DNA from: Apodemus sylvaticus
Lineage: Eukaryota > Chordata > Mammalia > Rodentia > Muridae
Reading direction: 5' to 3'
Assembly (NCBI RefSeq): GCF_947179515.1
Contig: NC_067482.1
Coordinates: 71,004,311-71,068,310, forward strand
Length of the DNA stretch: 64,000 bases
Shown here: positions 10,140-21,002 of the stretch, piece by piece
Layout: each line of letters starts with the position of its first letter
Numbering within the stretch: the stretch's first letter is position 1
Translations under genes and position numbers: made by a program
Notes under the pieces: generated by a model
What the model was told of the DNA's origin: nothing
The model's input: only the letters and a program-made list of their open reading frames with translations
The model's database searches: none

Positions 10140-12312
10140 AACTATATTAATCCCTCTGATCCATGAGCACAGGAGATTTTTCCTTTTTTTGAGGTCTTCT
10201 TCCATTTCCTTCTTCAGAGTCTTGAAGTTCTTGTCATACAGATCTTTCACATGTTTGGTAAGAGTCACCCAAAGGTACTTTATACTGTTTGTGATTATTG
10301 TGAAGGGTGTCATTTCCCTAATTTCTTCTCAGCCTACTTATCCTTTGAATATAGGAAGGCTACTGATTTGCTTGAGTGGATATTATAACCTGCCACTTTG
10401 TTGAAGATATTTATCAGCTGTAGGAGTTCTCTAGTGGAGTTTTTTGGGTCACTTAGGTAGACTATCATATCATCTTCAAATAATGATAGTTTGACTTCTT
10501 CCTTTCCAATTCGTATCCATTTGACTTCCTTATGTTGTCTAATTGCCCGAGCTTGTACCTCAAGTACAATATTGAAAAGATAAGGAGAAAGGGGGCAGCC
10601 CTGTCTAGTCCCTGATTTTAGTGGGATTGTTTCAAGTTTCTCTCCATTTAGTTTGATGCTGGCTACCAGTTTGCTGTATATTATTTTACTATGTTTACAT
10701 ATGGGCCTTGAATTCCTGTTCTTTCCAAGACCTTAAGCATGAAAGGATGTTGAATTTTGTCAAATGCTTTTTCAGCATCCAATGAAATGACCATATGGTT
10801 TTGTTCTTTGAGTTTGTTTATGTAGTGGATTGCATTGATGGATTTCCGTATATTGAACCAACCCTCCATCCCTGGGATAAAGCCTACTTTATCATGGTGA
10901 ATGATCATTTTTATGTGCTCTTGGATTCAGTTGGCAAGAATTTTATTGAGTATTTTTGCAACAATATTCATAAGGAAACTCGGTCTGAAGTTTTCTTTCT
11001 TTGTTGGAACTTTGTGTGGTTTTGGTACCAGCATAATTGAGGCTTCATAGAAGGAATTGGGTAGTGCTCCTTCTATTTCTATTTTGTGGAATAGTTTGAA
11101 GAGTATTGTTGTTAGGTCTTCTTTGAAGGTCTGATAGAATTCTGCACTGAAACCATCTGGTCCTGTGCTTTTTTTGGTTGGAAGTCTTTGTATAACCCCT
11201 TCTATTTCTTTAGGGGTTATGGGTCTGTTTATATGATCTATTTGCTCCTGGTTTAATTTTGGTATTTGGTATCTGTCTAAGAAATTCCCATTTCTTCCAC
11301 ATTCTCCAGTTGTGTTGACTATAGGCTTTGTAGAAGGAACTGATGATTTTTTGAATTTCCTCAGTTTCTGTTGTTATATCCCCCTTTTCATTTCTAATTT
11401 TGTTAATTTGGATACTTTCTCTGGGACCTTTGGTCAATCTGGCTAAGGGTTTATCTCTCTTGTTGATTTTCTCAAAGAACCAGCTCCTGGATTCATTGAT
11501 TCTTTTTATGGTTCTCTTTATTTCCAATTGATTGATTTCAGCCCTGAGTTTGATGATTTCCTGTCTTCTACTCCTCCTGGGTGAATTGGCTTCTTTTTTT
11601 TCCTGAGCTTTCAGGTGTGTTATTAAGCTGCTAGTGTATGCTCTCTCCATTTTCTCTTTGGAGGCACTCAGGGTTATGAGTTTTCCTCTTAGCCCTGTTT
11701 TCATTGTGTCCCATAGATTTGGCTATGTTGTGTCTTCATTTTCATTAAATTCTAAAAAGTCTCTGATTTCTGATTTTATTTCTTCTTTGGCCAAGGTGTC
11801 ACTGAGTAGAGTATTGCTCAGCCTCCATGTGTATGTGGGCTTTCTGTTGTTTTTGTTGCTATTGAAGACCACTCTTCCTCCATAGTGATCTGATAGAAGG
11901 CATGGGATTAGTTTGATCTTCTTATATTTGTTAAGATTTGTCTTGTGACCAATTATATGGTCGATTTTGGAGAAGGTATCATGAGGTGCAGAGAAAAAGG
12001 TATATTATTTTGCTTTAGTGTGAAATGTTCTATAAATATCAGTCATATCCATTTGTTCCAAAGCTTCTATTAATTTTACTGTGTACCTGTTTATTTTCTG
12101 TTTTCCTGATCAGTCCATTGAGGATGCTGGACTGTTGAAGTTACCCACAATTATTATGTCAGGTGTAATGCGTGCTTTGAGCTTTAGTAAAGTTTCTTTT
12201 ATGAATGAAGGTGCCCTTGCAGTTGGTGCATAGATGTTCAGAATTGAAAGTTATTCTTGGTGCATTTTTCCTTTGACCAGCAAGAAGTGTCCTTCTGTGT
12301 CTCTTTTGATGA
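10140..12312 (-). pseudogene. L1-A ORF2, RT and endonuclease part
   Basis: Continuation of the L1-A ORF2 past the nested insert. Minus-strand frames at 10050-10313, 10681-10908 (IIHHDKVGFIPGMEGWFN, SLDAEKAFDKIQHP) and 11210-11704 are separated by frameshifts. The RT signature near 10470-10480 would read FEDD. The endonuclease region follows up to 12312, where the inversion junction lies. Heavily mutated and inactive. Confidence 0.8.
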
Positions 12313-12520
12313 TTCCATTCACAGCATGTCCTGGATACAACAACACTCCTGAAAACAAGATATGGATTTAAAATCACTGGTCATGATGCTGCTACAGGAT
12401 CACATGAAGGACATAAATAAATCTCTTAAAGAAATTCAGGAGATAATGAATCAATAGTTAGAAGCCTTTACAAGGGAAACACAAAAATCATTGAAAGAAA
12501 TTCAGGAGAATTCAGAAGCC
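12313..12520 (+). pseudogene. L1-A ORF1 N-terminal part (inverted), first piece
   Basis: Reads as the sense of ORF1 near its N-terminus: 'gatttaaaatcactggtcat' and 'aaatctcttaaagaaattca' match the antisense ORF1 of L1-E at about 35230-35310. It starts at the inversion junction and is cut at 12520 by insert C. The ORF1 sequence resumes at 13731. Confidence 0.75.
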
Positions 12521-12557
12521 AACCTTGAGGACATGGGCAGATGGAAAAAGTTCCTGA

Positions 12558-12735
12558 ACCATGCCTAGTCTCTCCCCATCCTGTGACATAGATATGGGGT
12601 GATGAGTAAACAGCCAATCAGGTGTGTACACACCATGCCAAGGGGTATATAAGTGGCGCCCATGCGGCTTGGCTGCAGAAGGATCCTAGTGTCCTGTGTG
12701 CGTTCTTGCTGGCGAGATGAAAGAGCGGGACAAGC
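12558..12735 (+). mobile_element. Class II ERV LTR fragment (3' portion of U3, R, U5)
   Basis: Contains a CCAAT box (12614-12618, in 'cagccaatcagg'), a TATA box (tatataa, 12646-12652), and an end 'gttcttgctggcgagatg... gcgggacaag', which resembles the 3' end of rodent ERVK/IAP-type LTRs. The upstream part of U3 is missing and no viral coding sequence is present. The promoter elements look intact, but activity cannot be judged from sequence. Confidence 0.65.
12646..12652 (+). promoter_or_regulatory. TATA box of the LTR fragment
   Basis: tatataa, 28 bp after the CCAAT box and followed by GC-richer sequence, the usual order in a class II LTR promoter. Inferred from position only. Confidence 0.5.
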
Positions 12736-12738
12736 AAC

Positions 12739-13468
12739 CATCAAATTGGGAAAGGATTTTCACCAACCCTATATCTGATAGAGGGCTAATATCCAATATA
12801 TATAAAGAACTCAAGAAGTTGGACCCCAGGGAACCAAATAAACCTATTAAAAAAATGTGGTACAGATCTAAACAAAGAATTTTCACCTGAAGAAATTCGG
12901 ATGACCTAGAGGCACCTGAAGAAGTGCTCAACATCATTAGTCATTAGGGAAATGCAAATCAAAACAAACCTTGAGATTTCACCTTACACCAGTCAGAATG
13001 GCTAAGGTCAAAAACTCAAGAGACAGCAGGTGTTGGCAAGGATGTGGAGAAAGAGAAACACTCCTCCACTGCTGGTGGGGCTGTAAGATGGTACAACCAC
13101 TTTGGAAATCAGTCTGGCAGTTCCTCAGAAAACTGGACATGACACTTCTGGAGGACCCTGCTATACCTCTCCTGGGCATATACACAAAGGATTCCTCGGC
13201 ATGCAATAAAGACACATGCTCCATTATGTTCATAGCAACCTTATTTATAATAGCCAGATGCTGGAAAGAACCCAGATGTCCCACAAAGGAGGAATGGATA
13301 CAGAAAATGTGATATATTTACACAATGGAATACTACTCAGCAATTAGAAACAATGAATTCACAAAATTTTTAGGCAAATGGTTTGATCTGGAAAATATCA
13401 TCCTAAGTGAAGTAACCCAATCACAAAAGAATACACATGGAATGCAATCTCTGATAAGTGGATATTAA
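12739..13468 (+). pseudogene. L1-C ORF2 C-terminal remnant
   Basis: NWERIFTNPISDRGLISNI and ISNIYKELKKLDPREPNKP at the start, then a frame 12971-13312 with the knuckle CWQGCGERETLLHCWWGC. The normal terminus LISGY is at 13454-13468. At least one frameshift lies near 12890-12970. Confidence 0.8.
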
Positions 13469-13730
13469 TTAGCCCAGAAGCCCTGAATACCCAAGGCACA
13501 AATCGTATAGCAAATGACTTCCATGAAGAAGTATGAGAGGGTCTTGATCCTTGAAAGGATTGATCTAGCATTGGAGCGAAAATAAGGACAGAGAAAAAGG
13601 AGGGAGGTGATTGGAGAATGGATGGAGAGAAGAAGGTTTATGGGACATATGGGAAGGGGGGATCTGGTAAAGGGAAAATCATTTGGAATGTAAACAAAGA
13701 ATATAGAAAATAAAAATATTAAAAAAATAA

Positions 13731-14659
13731 AAGGAAGGAAAAGCAAAAATCACTTAAAGAAATACAGTAGAACTTTGGTCAACAGGCTGAGGTCATGAAA
13801 TAGGAAACACAAAAATCTCTTAAAGAATTACAGGAAAACATAAACAAGCAAGTGAAGGAGCTAAGCAAAACCATCCAGAATCTAAAATCAGAAGTAGAAA
13901 CAACTAAGAAATCTCAAAGGGTGAAAACTTTGGAGATAGAAAACCTCGGGAAGAAATCAGGGACCATAGATGCAACTATCAACAACAGAATACAAGAGAT
14001 AGAAGAAAGAATCTCAGACGCTGAAGATACCATAGAAACCATGGACTCAACAGTTAAAGAAAATGCAAAATGCAAAAAGCTTGTAACCCAAACCATCCAG
14101 GAAATCCAGGACACAGTGAGAAGACCAAACCTAAGAATTATAGGCATAGATGAAAGTGAAGATTTACAACTTAAAGGGACAGCAAATATCTTCTATAAAA
14201 TTATGGAAGAAAACTTCCCTAAGCTAAAGAGAGAGATACCCTTGAATATACAACAAGCCTACAGAACTCCAAACAGTCTGGACCAGAACAGAAATACCTC
14301 CTGTCACATAATAATCAAAACCCCAAATGTACTAAACAAAGAAAGAATATTAAGGGCAGTAAGAGAAAAAAGCCAAGTAACATAAAGGAAGACCAATCAG
14401 AGTTATGCCAGACTTCTCACTAAAGACCATAAAAGCTAGAATATCCTGGGCAGATCTCATGCAGACTCCAAGAGAACACAAATGTCAGTCAAAACTACTA
14501 TACCCAGCAAAACTCTCAATCACAATAGATGGAGAAAGCAAGATATTCCATGACAAAACCAAATTTACACAATATCTTTCCACAAACCTAGCTCTACAAA
14601 GAATAATAGGAAAACTCCAATACAAGGAGGGAAACTACACCCTGGAAATAGCAAGATAG
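13731..14659 (+). pseudogene. L1-A ORF1 (inverted), main part
   Basis: ORF1 RNA-binding chaperone remnant. The frame 13852-14385 (177 codons) holds the end of the coiled coil (KELSKTIQNLKSEVETTKKS) and the RRM region (RPNLRIIGIDESEDLQLKG). Frame 14405-14659 holds the C-terminal domain (ARISWADLMQTPREHKCQ, ALQRIIGKLQYKEGNY). The two are split by a stop at 14383-14385, which looks like a 2-bp deletion in the usual QVTYKGR stretch. It runs opposite to the 3' part of the same element because of the inversion. Confidence 0.85.
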
Positions 14660-14720
14660 TTATCTTCTTTCATCAAACCTAAACGAAGATAACCACTCAA
14701 ATATAAAATTAACATCAAAG

Positions 14721-14984
14721 TTGGCAGGAAGTAATAATCACTATTCCTTAATATCTCTTAACATCAATGGACTCAATTCCCTAATAAAAAGACATAGACT
14801 AACAGCCTGGATAAGGAAACAGGACCCTACATTTTGCTGCATACAGGAAACACACCTCAGTGTCAAAGACAAAAACTACCTTAGAGCAAAAAGCTGGAAG
14901 ACAATTTTACAAGCCAATGGTCTCAGGAAACGAGCCGGGGTAGCCATTCTAATATCAGATAAAATAGACTTTCAATCTGAAATC
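14721..14984 (+). pseudogene. L1-A ORF2 N-terminus (inverted)
   Basis: Start of the L1 endonuclease domain: NNHYSLISLNINGLNSLIKR, then DPTFCCIQETHLS (the catalytic QETHL glutamate is present) and GVAILISDKIDFQ. Homology stops at 14984, exactly where the antisense part ended at 12312. Beyond this the sequence is unrelated flank. Confidence 0.85.
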
Positions 14985-17620
14985 TTTCTTTTTTTATGTC
15001 ATCAAATTTGGACACTAAGACTTTCCCTATTGAGAAAAGCAAATTTCTACATAAGACAAGCCAACAAAATTCAACCTGAAGGGTCATCCTCTCCTAAGAT
15101 CTGCTGTAATTTTTTGATAAAACTTTAGATTTATAGTTACATAGCAATTGCCTTTATGATATATCTTCACTATTGTGTTTGTTTATAAATACAGTTCCCC
15201 ACACAGACCAACAAATTACCTTCCTTTAATTTTTGTTTCTGATATATACCTGATATAACCAGGTATATAAAACTACCACAACAAAATTCTGCCTATTCTT
15301 TGCATGGAAAACTTAAAATTTTCACCACCAAATCTTGATTCACCTTGTTCTCTCAGCCCACCCCCATTGTTCATAAGCATTATGCGAAGCACAGCTCAGT
15401 TAACCTCTCTCAAACACACACCTTTCAAATTTTCTGGCTCAAATTAATTATACATGCCTAGTCCTTAAATGTGACCATGAAGACTCTCTTTAGCACTTAC
15501 TCCACATAATTGCCCAGTGTGTTTGCATTTGTGCCTTGTCCAAAGACAATAGATTCTGTGACCTAAGAAGCAAGGCTTCATTCACCCCAGGTCTTTTGCA
15601 TATGGGAAACTCAATATTGCCACTGATCTCAGGTCTGAACAAATAGAAAATGAAGTTCATTTTATAGTAAAGAAGAAAACTAATGTTTACCAAGCCAATA
15701 CTAAATGCTGGGATTACATATATATGTGTATATGTGTGTATGTATATATATATATATATATATTTATTTACAGCAGAACTTTTTCCTTCTGTACATATAG
15801 AAAATGTAAATGATTCCATGGGCACTTACAGTGGTCTGGATTAACTAATAATTATTTCCTTCCAATTCTACTGTTTCTTTGGTTCACCACTGACTAGGCT
15901 CTAGTCAACCATCACTAGGCTGTGGATGAGATAGAATAGTGGAGTCCATCTCTTTGTCAAAATGATCCCTGGATTTTACTTCTACTCTGGTGTATGGGGT
16001 TGCTGAGGCTTTTCAACAGACCAATCTCTCTTTTACAAAGTGACTAATATTTTCTAAAAAAAGACACATCTGCCAGAAACCATTTTGCCTCAAACAAGAG
16101 AGAAAAGAAGATGATGTTCAGGTGAAGTCCCCAAGAAGTGACAATTTCACAGGCCTGTTCAAAACATCCAGGATCTAACACAGTCAACCAAACAGAATTT
16201 CAAAACAGGAACCCGATACGTATAAAGCAGGGGATTGTGAAACACAAGCAATTATCTTCTCACTATTAGCAGCAATTGCTTCTAAGAAGGCAAGGAATGA
16301 TCTTTCATGTGAGAAGCCTGGACATACCCAGAAAGAAAGTTATCAAGAAGGGTGCATTCTCAGCAGGAAGTAACTGTTGTGAACTGGATGGGAACCTTCC
16401 CCAGATTCTGATTCTTCTCAATAGTAGTTTTCACAAGTGTTTTAAAAAAATATGTACTGGTCTTTCTAATTTTAAGACAAAGTTTATGTAAAATAACCAC
16501 TGGTCTAGTGTATGCTGATGCTTTCCAAAGAAACTTGCTATAACAAAGGACATACATGGCCAAGAGAAATATAAGAGATGACCTAGTGGAAGTTAATAAT
16601 GACTGAAAATCCAGAAAGCTAAAAATGCCTCATTTTCATGAACTGATGGCACAAAACACTAACATATTTTTTGTTGTTTTATTTTATAAACTCATGGGTC
16701 ATGTGACTTTAGTACTAACTGCTCCTGCCAAGAACATCGATCCAGATGGGAATATTAATTTGACCAGATGTGTGAGAAAGTCATTCTGAAAGGTGGTTCC
16801 AGTGTGCTGATCTGACTTTCACCATCACTGAAATTGCCCTGCTAATAGAATATGTCTGCATTAGTGGTTGTCCAGTGGGACCTCAGTCATTATAAATCAT
16901 ATGGAATTCAGGATAGAGAGCTAGGGAAACAATTTCTAATTCCATGTAAATGCTTATCAAAGATTTTACAGAATCAGTTCACTGAGATCTCATTCTCAAA
17001 GTCAGAACTATCAACAAAGGTATCTAAGCTCAATTGCCTAGTTCTGCTCATGTAGATCTGTTTAAGTAAAGAATTTAAATTAAGCACTAAGCATCAGATA
17101 AACGTAATACATGACTCAGATGGGCATGATTCTCGAGCTTAAGAAGGCTTGTCCTCAGTTTCTTTCATTTAAAATGTTACATTCACATGTGCAGTTAGTG
17201 CAATTGTTGAAGAAAGGCTTATTCATGATTAGAGTCTCTATAAGTTCATACTGTTGCTGTGTTTTTTTAAAAATTAGTGAATATCCATTGTAGTATGAAA
17301 ATAGTTTGAAGTCATAAAGAAGAGTTTACAGTCTTAAAATACTCATTTGCATCATCTTCATTCCTCTTCTTTGAACACTAAAACTTGAGTGACTTCATCA
17401 TGTCAATCTGTCAACAGTTTGATAACCTCATTTACACGGAACTGGAACTCTTGAATTAGCACCACTTCCAGACATGCTCGGATGTATAAAAAATTCTAAC
17501 TCCCTCCTATATCTTTAAGCAGCAGGATAGTTCATACTTGTTGCTGTTTTGAATTTCTTGCTAGATGTACCACACTTGGCTCTCACATTCACCTGGGTAA
17601 AATTGTATTTTAAAAATTAT
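14985..17620. other. Unique flank; (TA)n at 15716-15766
   Basis: No coding or RNA gene recognised. The only ordered element is an imperfect TA/TG microsatellite at about 15716-15766. Open frames reach 111 residues but cross the microsatellite or lack any motif. Confidence 0.5.
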
Positions 17621-17623
17621 TTT

Positions 17624-17639
17624 AGTTTGGAGCATTTCT
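17624..17639. repeat. Target-site duplication of L1-D, left copy
   Basis: agtttggagcatttct, identical to 20152-20167. Confidence 0.93.
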
Positions 17640-17663
17640 TTTTTTTTAATTTTTTTCCTTTAT

Positions 17664-17722
<59 letters not shown>

Positions 17723-17775
17723 ACATTTCAAATGATTTCCCCTTTTCTGGGTCCCCACTCCCTGCAAGTCCCATA
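17640..17775 (-). mobile_element. Short L1 3' UTR end with (TA)n, used as terminator of the transduction
   Basis: On the minus strand: about 60 bp of L1 3' UTR end, a TA tract of about 55 bp (17665-17719), AATAAA (17661-17666 antisense), then poly-A next to the target duplication. The AATAAA lies about 20 bp before the tail, a usual spacing. Confidence 0.75.
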
Positions 17776-17784
17776 TACATATAC

Positions 17785-17855
17785 AGGATATATATGTGTC
17801 CATGCAAGCAAAACACTCATACAAAGTAATAAATGTAAAAAATATACAAATAAAT
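17785..17855 (+). mobile_element. SINE 3' tail fragment (B2/B3/B4-like)
   Basis: 'ccatgcaagcaaaacactca' followed by an A-rich aataaat-type tail resembles the 3' end of B2/B3/B4-group SINEs. Too short to assign. Confidence 0.4.
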
Positions 17856-17952
17856 TTAAAATTAATTAAAATTCCTTTCAGGTGCTAACACACTTGCATG
17901 AGTCAATTAGCAGTTTGAGACCTTATTTAAGTCACAGTTAAATTATATAGAT

Positions 17953-18130
17953 CTTTTAGTTAGGGTTTCCACTGCTGTAAAGAGACACCATGACCAAGGC
18001 AACTCTTATAAAGGACAAAATTGATTTGGAGGAGCTGCTTAGAGATCCAGAGGTTTAGTCCATTATCATCAAGGCAGCAAGCCTGAAAGCTTCCAGGCAG
18101 TAATGGCTCTGGTGGAGCTCAGAGTTCTAC
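17953..18130 (-). mobile_element. ORR1 (MaLR) LTR fragment
   Basis: The sequence starts 'ttagttagggtttccactgc' and continues 'ccatgaccaaggcaactctt', 'gtccattatcatcaaggc' and 'gagctcagagttctacttct'. This is the antisense of the ORR1 LTR 3' part. It stops where the TTTG tract and L1-D tail begin, so the L1 source copy probably lay in or beside this LTR. Confidence 0.8.
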
Positions 18131-18136
18131 TTCTTG

Positions 18137-18190
18137 GTATTTGTTTGTTTGTTTGTTTGTTTGTTTATTTATTTATTTATTTATTTATTT
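18137..18190. repeat. (TTTG)n(TTTA)n tract
   Basis: Five to six TTTG units followed by about six TTTA units, between the ORR1 piece and the L1-D 3' end. Probably a diversified A-tail of the source L1. Confidence 0.85.
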
Positions 18191-18453
18191 TAGATATATT
18201 CTTTTTTTTATTCGATGCGTTCTTTATTTACATTTCAAATGATTTCCCATTTTCTGGGTCCCCACTGCCCACGAGTCCCATAAGCTCTCTTCCCTCCCGC
18301 TGTTCCTCCATCAACTCCTTCCCACTTCCCTGTTCTGGTATTCCCCTATACTGTTGCATTGAGTCTTTCCAGAACCAAGGGCCACTCCTCTGTTCTTTTT
18401 GGACATCATTTAATATGTGGATTATTTCTTGGGTATTCCAAGATTCTAGGTTA

Positions 18454-19503
18454 TTATCCACTTATCAGTGAGTGCATACCATGACTGATCTTTTGAGACT
18501 GGGTTACCTCACTTAGTATGATGTTCTCCAGCTCCATCCATTTGTCTACGAATTTCATGAATTCGTTGTTTCTAATGGCTGAATAGTACTCCATTGTGTA
18601 AATATACAACATATTTTGTATCCATTCCTCTGTTGAGAGATACCTGGGTTGTTTCCAGCTTCTGGCTACTACAAATAGGGCTGCTATGAACATAGTAAAG
18701 CATGTGTCCTTATTACATGCTGGGGAATCCTATGGGTATATGCCCAGGAGTGGTATAGCAGGGTCGTCCGGAAGTGCCATGCCCAGTTTTCTGAGGAACC
18801 TCCAGACTGATTTCCAAAGTGGTTGCAACATCTTACAATCCCACCAGCGGTGGAGGAGTGTTCCTCTTTCTCCACATCTTCTCCAGCACCTGCTGTATCC
18901 TGAGTTTTTGACCTGAGCCATTCTGACTGGTGTGAGGTGAAATCCCAGGGTTGTTTTGACTTGCATTTTCCTAATGATTAATGTTGTTGAACATTTCTTA
19001 AGGTGTTTCTCAGCCCTCTGAAGTTCTTCATGTGAAAATTCTTTGTTTAGCTCCATATCCCACTTTTTAATGGGGTTATTTGGTTCTCTGGGTTCTACCT
19101 TCTTGAGTTCTTTGTATATATTAGATATTAGCCCTCTGTCGGATTTAGGGTTGGTGAAGATCCTTTCCCATTCTGTTGGTTGACTTTTTTCCTTTTGACA
19201 GTGTCCTTTGCCTTACAGAATCTTTGTAGTTTTATGAGGTCCCATTTGTCAACTCTTGATCTTAGAGCGTAAGCTATTGGTGTTCTATTCAGGAACTTTT
19301 CCCCTGTGCCCATGTCCTCAAGGGTCTTCCCCAGTTTCTTTTCTATTAGTTTCAGTGTGTCAGGTTTTATGTGGAGGTCCTTGATCCATTTGCAGTTGAG
19401 CTTGGTACAAGGAGATAAGAATGGATTGATTCGCATTCTTCTGCATGCTGATCTCCAATTGAACCAGCACCATTTGTTGAAAAGACTATCTTTTTTCCAC
19501 TGC
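18454..19503 (-). pseudogene. L1-D ORF2 C-terminal part
   Basis: Frames 19128-19505 (WKKDSLFNKWCWFNWRSACRR, FLNRTPIAYALRSRVDKWD), 18730-19056 (knuckle CWRRCGERGTLLHRWWDC, in which two key residues are changed) and 18454-18693 (terminus HGMHSLISG) cover the last third of ORF2. Frameshifts separate them. It is inactive. Confidence 0.85.
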
Positions 19504-19504
19504 A

Positions 19505-20151
19505 TACTTATACTTAAGTGACCCCAGAAACTCTACTAGAGAACTCCTACAGCTGATAAACAACTTCAGCAAAGTGGCTGGCTACAAAATCAAAGCAAGC
19601 AAATCAGTAACCTTTATATTCTCAAAGGATAAGCAGACTGAGAAAGATATTAGGGAAATGACAGCCTTCACAATAACCACAAACAGCATAAAGTATCTTG
19701 GGGTGACTCTAACCAAACAAGTGAAAGACCTATATGACAAGAACTTCAGATCTCTGAAGAAGGAAATTGAAGAAGATATCAGAAAATGGAAAAATCTTCC
19801 ATGCTCGTGGATTGGCAGGATTAATATAGTTAAAATAGCCATCTTGTCAAAGGCAATCTACAGATTCAATGCTATCCCCTTAAAAATCCCAGCCCAGTTC
19901 TTCATAAAGCTAGAAAGAGCAATTTTCAAATTCATCTGGAATAACAAAAAACCCGGGATAGCTAAAACTATTCTCAACAGTGAAAGAATCTCTGGGGGAT
20001 TCAGTATCCAGACCTCAAACTTTACTACAGAGCAATAGTGATAAAAACTGCATGGTTATTGGTACAATGTCAGGCAAGCGGATAAATGGAATAGTATTGA
20101 AGAACCAGAAATGAACCAACACACCTATGGTCACTTGATCTTCGACAAAGG
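19505..20151 (+). pseudogene. L1-D ORF2 middle part (inverted)
   Basis: Starts just after the RT catalytic motif ('acttaagtgacccc') and runs through frame 19574-20038: AGYKIKASKSVTFIFS, IKYLGVTLTKQVKDLYDKN and WIGRINIVKIAILSKAIYRF. It ends at 'ttcgacaaaggag' against the right target duplication. A frameshift near 20020 breaks the frame. Confidence 0.85.
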
Positions 20152-20167
20152 AGTTTGGAGCATTTCT
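20152..20167. repeat. Target-site duplication of L1-D, right copy
   Basis: Identical to 17624-17639. Confidence 0.93.
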
Positions 20168-21002
20168 AAGTGAGGTTGTTCCATATAGTAAAGTGTAATG
20201 TTATGTGAATTTTCAATACATGTAAGATCGTATCCTGAGCCAAATCCCTTTATTAGCTGGTGTGAACATACAGAGCCTTCAAAGGAGATACTCAAACTGT
20301 TCCAAAGTAGATGAAGACTTGTTTCTTCACATAAGAAATGGGAGTTCCTCCTGAGTCACACACCATCACTTTACCCATTTTGGTACTTATACTATACCAC
20401 ATAATCATGTTAATACTATTGAGATTTTCATCCATTCATTCTTAACAATCAGTTTATCAGTTATCCATTTCTACATTACTTTATTTATAACCATATAACA
20501 AATATGAATGCAATGTTCTCTTTTTAAAATAATGCTGCACATGCTCTAGTGTCTGAATCAGACATTATGGGTAGCAGGTGAATGGAGTAGCCCCCTCTTC
20601 CCTTCTTCTGGGGATTGGAGTTTTACAGGGAGCATAGAAGTTTAGGCAGAGCTGTGCTGAGTAGAAATGCATAATGTGATGACAATCACAAGGGGCCATA
20701 CCTGATACCATTAATATGAGTAGAGAGCATTGTGAAGTGGGGGAATTGTAGAATTCTATACCAGCTCATCCAATAAAAATGCAGACACAAACTATAAAGT
20801 CTAATATCTAGCAAAAGTCACAGGCCAATAAGGATTATCCTGGTGGAAATGTATCCAGAGGCATTGGTCAACAGATATTCACAGGCTGCCATCACAAGAG
20901 CTAGGAATATGAAAAAGCATGTTTGCTCAGCCTTGAAATGTTTGCTCATCTAAGCAATCCCTTGGTCATTTTAAGACTCTTAATTTTTTTCCATTTGCTC
21001 AT
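20168..21002. other. No recognisable feature
   Basis: Unique-looking AT-rich DNA between two L1 inserts. No motif or repeat that I can support. Confidence 0.45.

Larger units (their letters stand above)
12521..13732 (+). mobile_element. L1-C: truncated L1 with an ERV LTR segment inside
   Basis: Order: 35-40 bp of ORF2 ('cttgaggacatgggcag', 'gttcctgaac'), then about 178 bp of ERV LTR (12558-12735), then ORF2 C-terminus from 'caaccatcaaattgggaaag', 3' UTR and A-rich tail ('aaaataaaaatattaaaaaa') to 13732. About 110 bp of ORF2 that should join the two L1 parts are missing and are replaced by the LTR piece. It interrupts the inverted ORF1 of L1-A. I see no convincing target duplication. Confidence 0.7.
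5491..14984 (-). mobile_element. L1-A: old L1 with inverted 5' part, carrying nested inserts B and C
   Basis: The 3' part is antisense: poly-T at 5491-5498, 3' UTR, then ORF2 up to 7131. It resumes at 10140 and runs to about 12312, inside the endonuclease part of ORF2. At 12312 the element flips to sense, with ORF1 from about 12313 to 12520, again from 13731, and the start of ORF2 ending at 14984. The end of the inverted part (ORF2, 14984) and the start of the 3' part (12312) are adjacent in L1 order, as expected from twin priming. A possible target duplication is tctctttttttcatg (from 5471) against tttctttttttatg (from 14985), imperfect. L1-B occupies 7132-10124 and L1-C 12521-13732. Confidence 0.85.
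17624..20167 (-). mobile_element. L1-D: 5'-inverted L1 with about 0.5 kb of 3' transduced sequence
   Basis: Perfect 16-bp target duplication agtttggagcatttct at 17624-17639 and 20152-20167. Read on the minus strand the insert is inverted ORF2 (20151-19505), then ORF2 and 3' UTR (19503-18202), an A tail, then non-self sequence (18190-17640). The non-self part holds a TTTG/TTTA tract, an ORR1 LTR piece, a SINE tail and a short L1 3' UTR, followed by AATAAA and poly-A. The inversion breakpoints ('gacaaaggag' and 'cagtggaaaaaagat') are about 13 bp apart in normal L1 order. All parts sit inside one target duplication, so I read them as one integration event. Confidence 0.85.

Noticed and set aside
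12558..12735. Endogenous retrovirus provirus
   Set aside because: Only a partial LTR is present. No gag, pol or env-like frame and no primer-binding site follows; the next bases are L1 ORF2.
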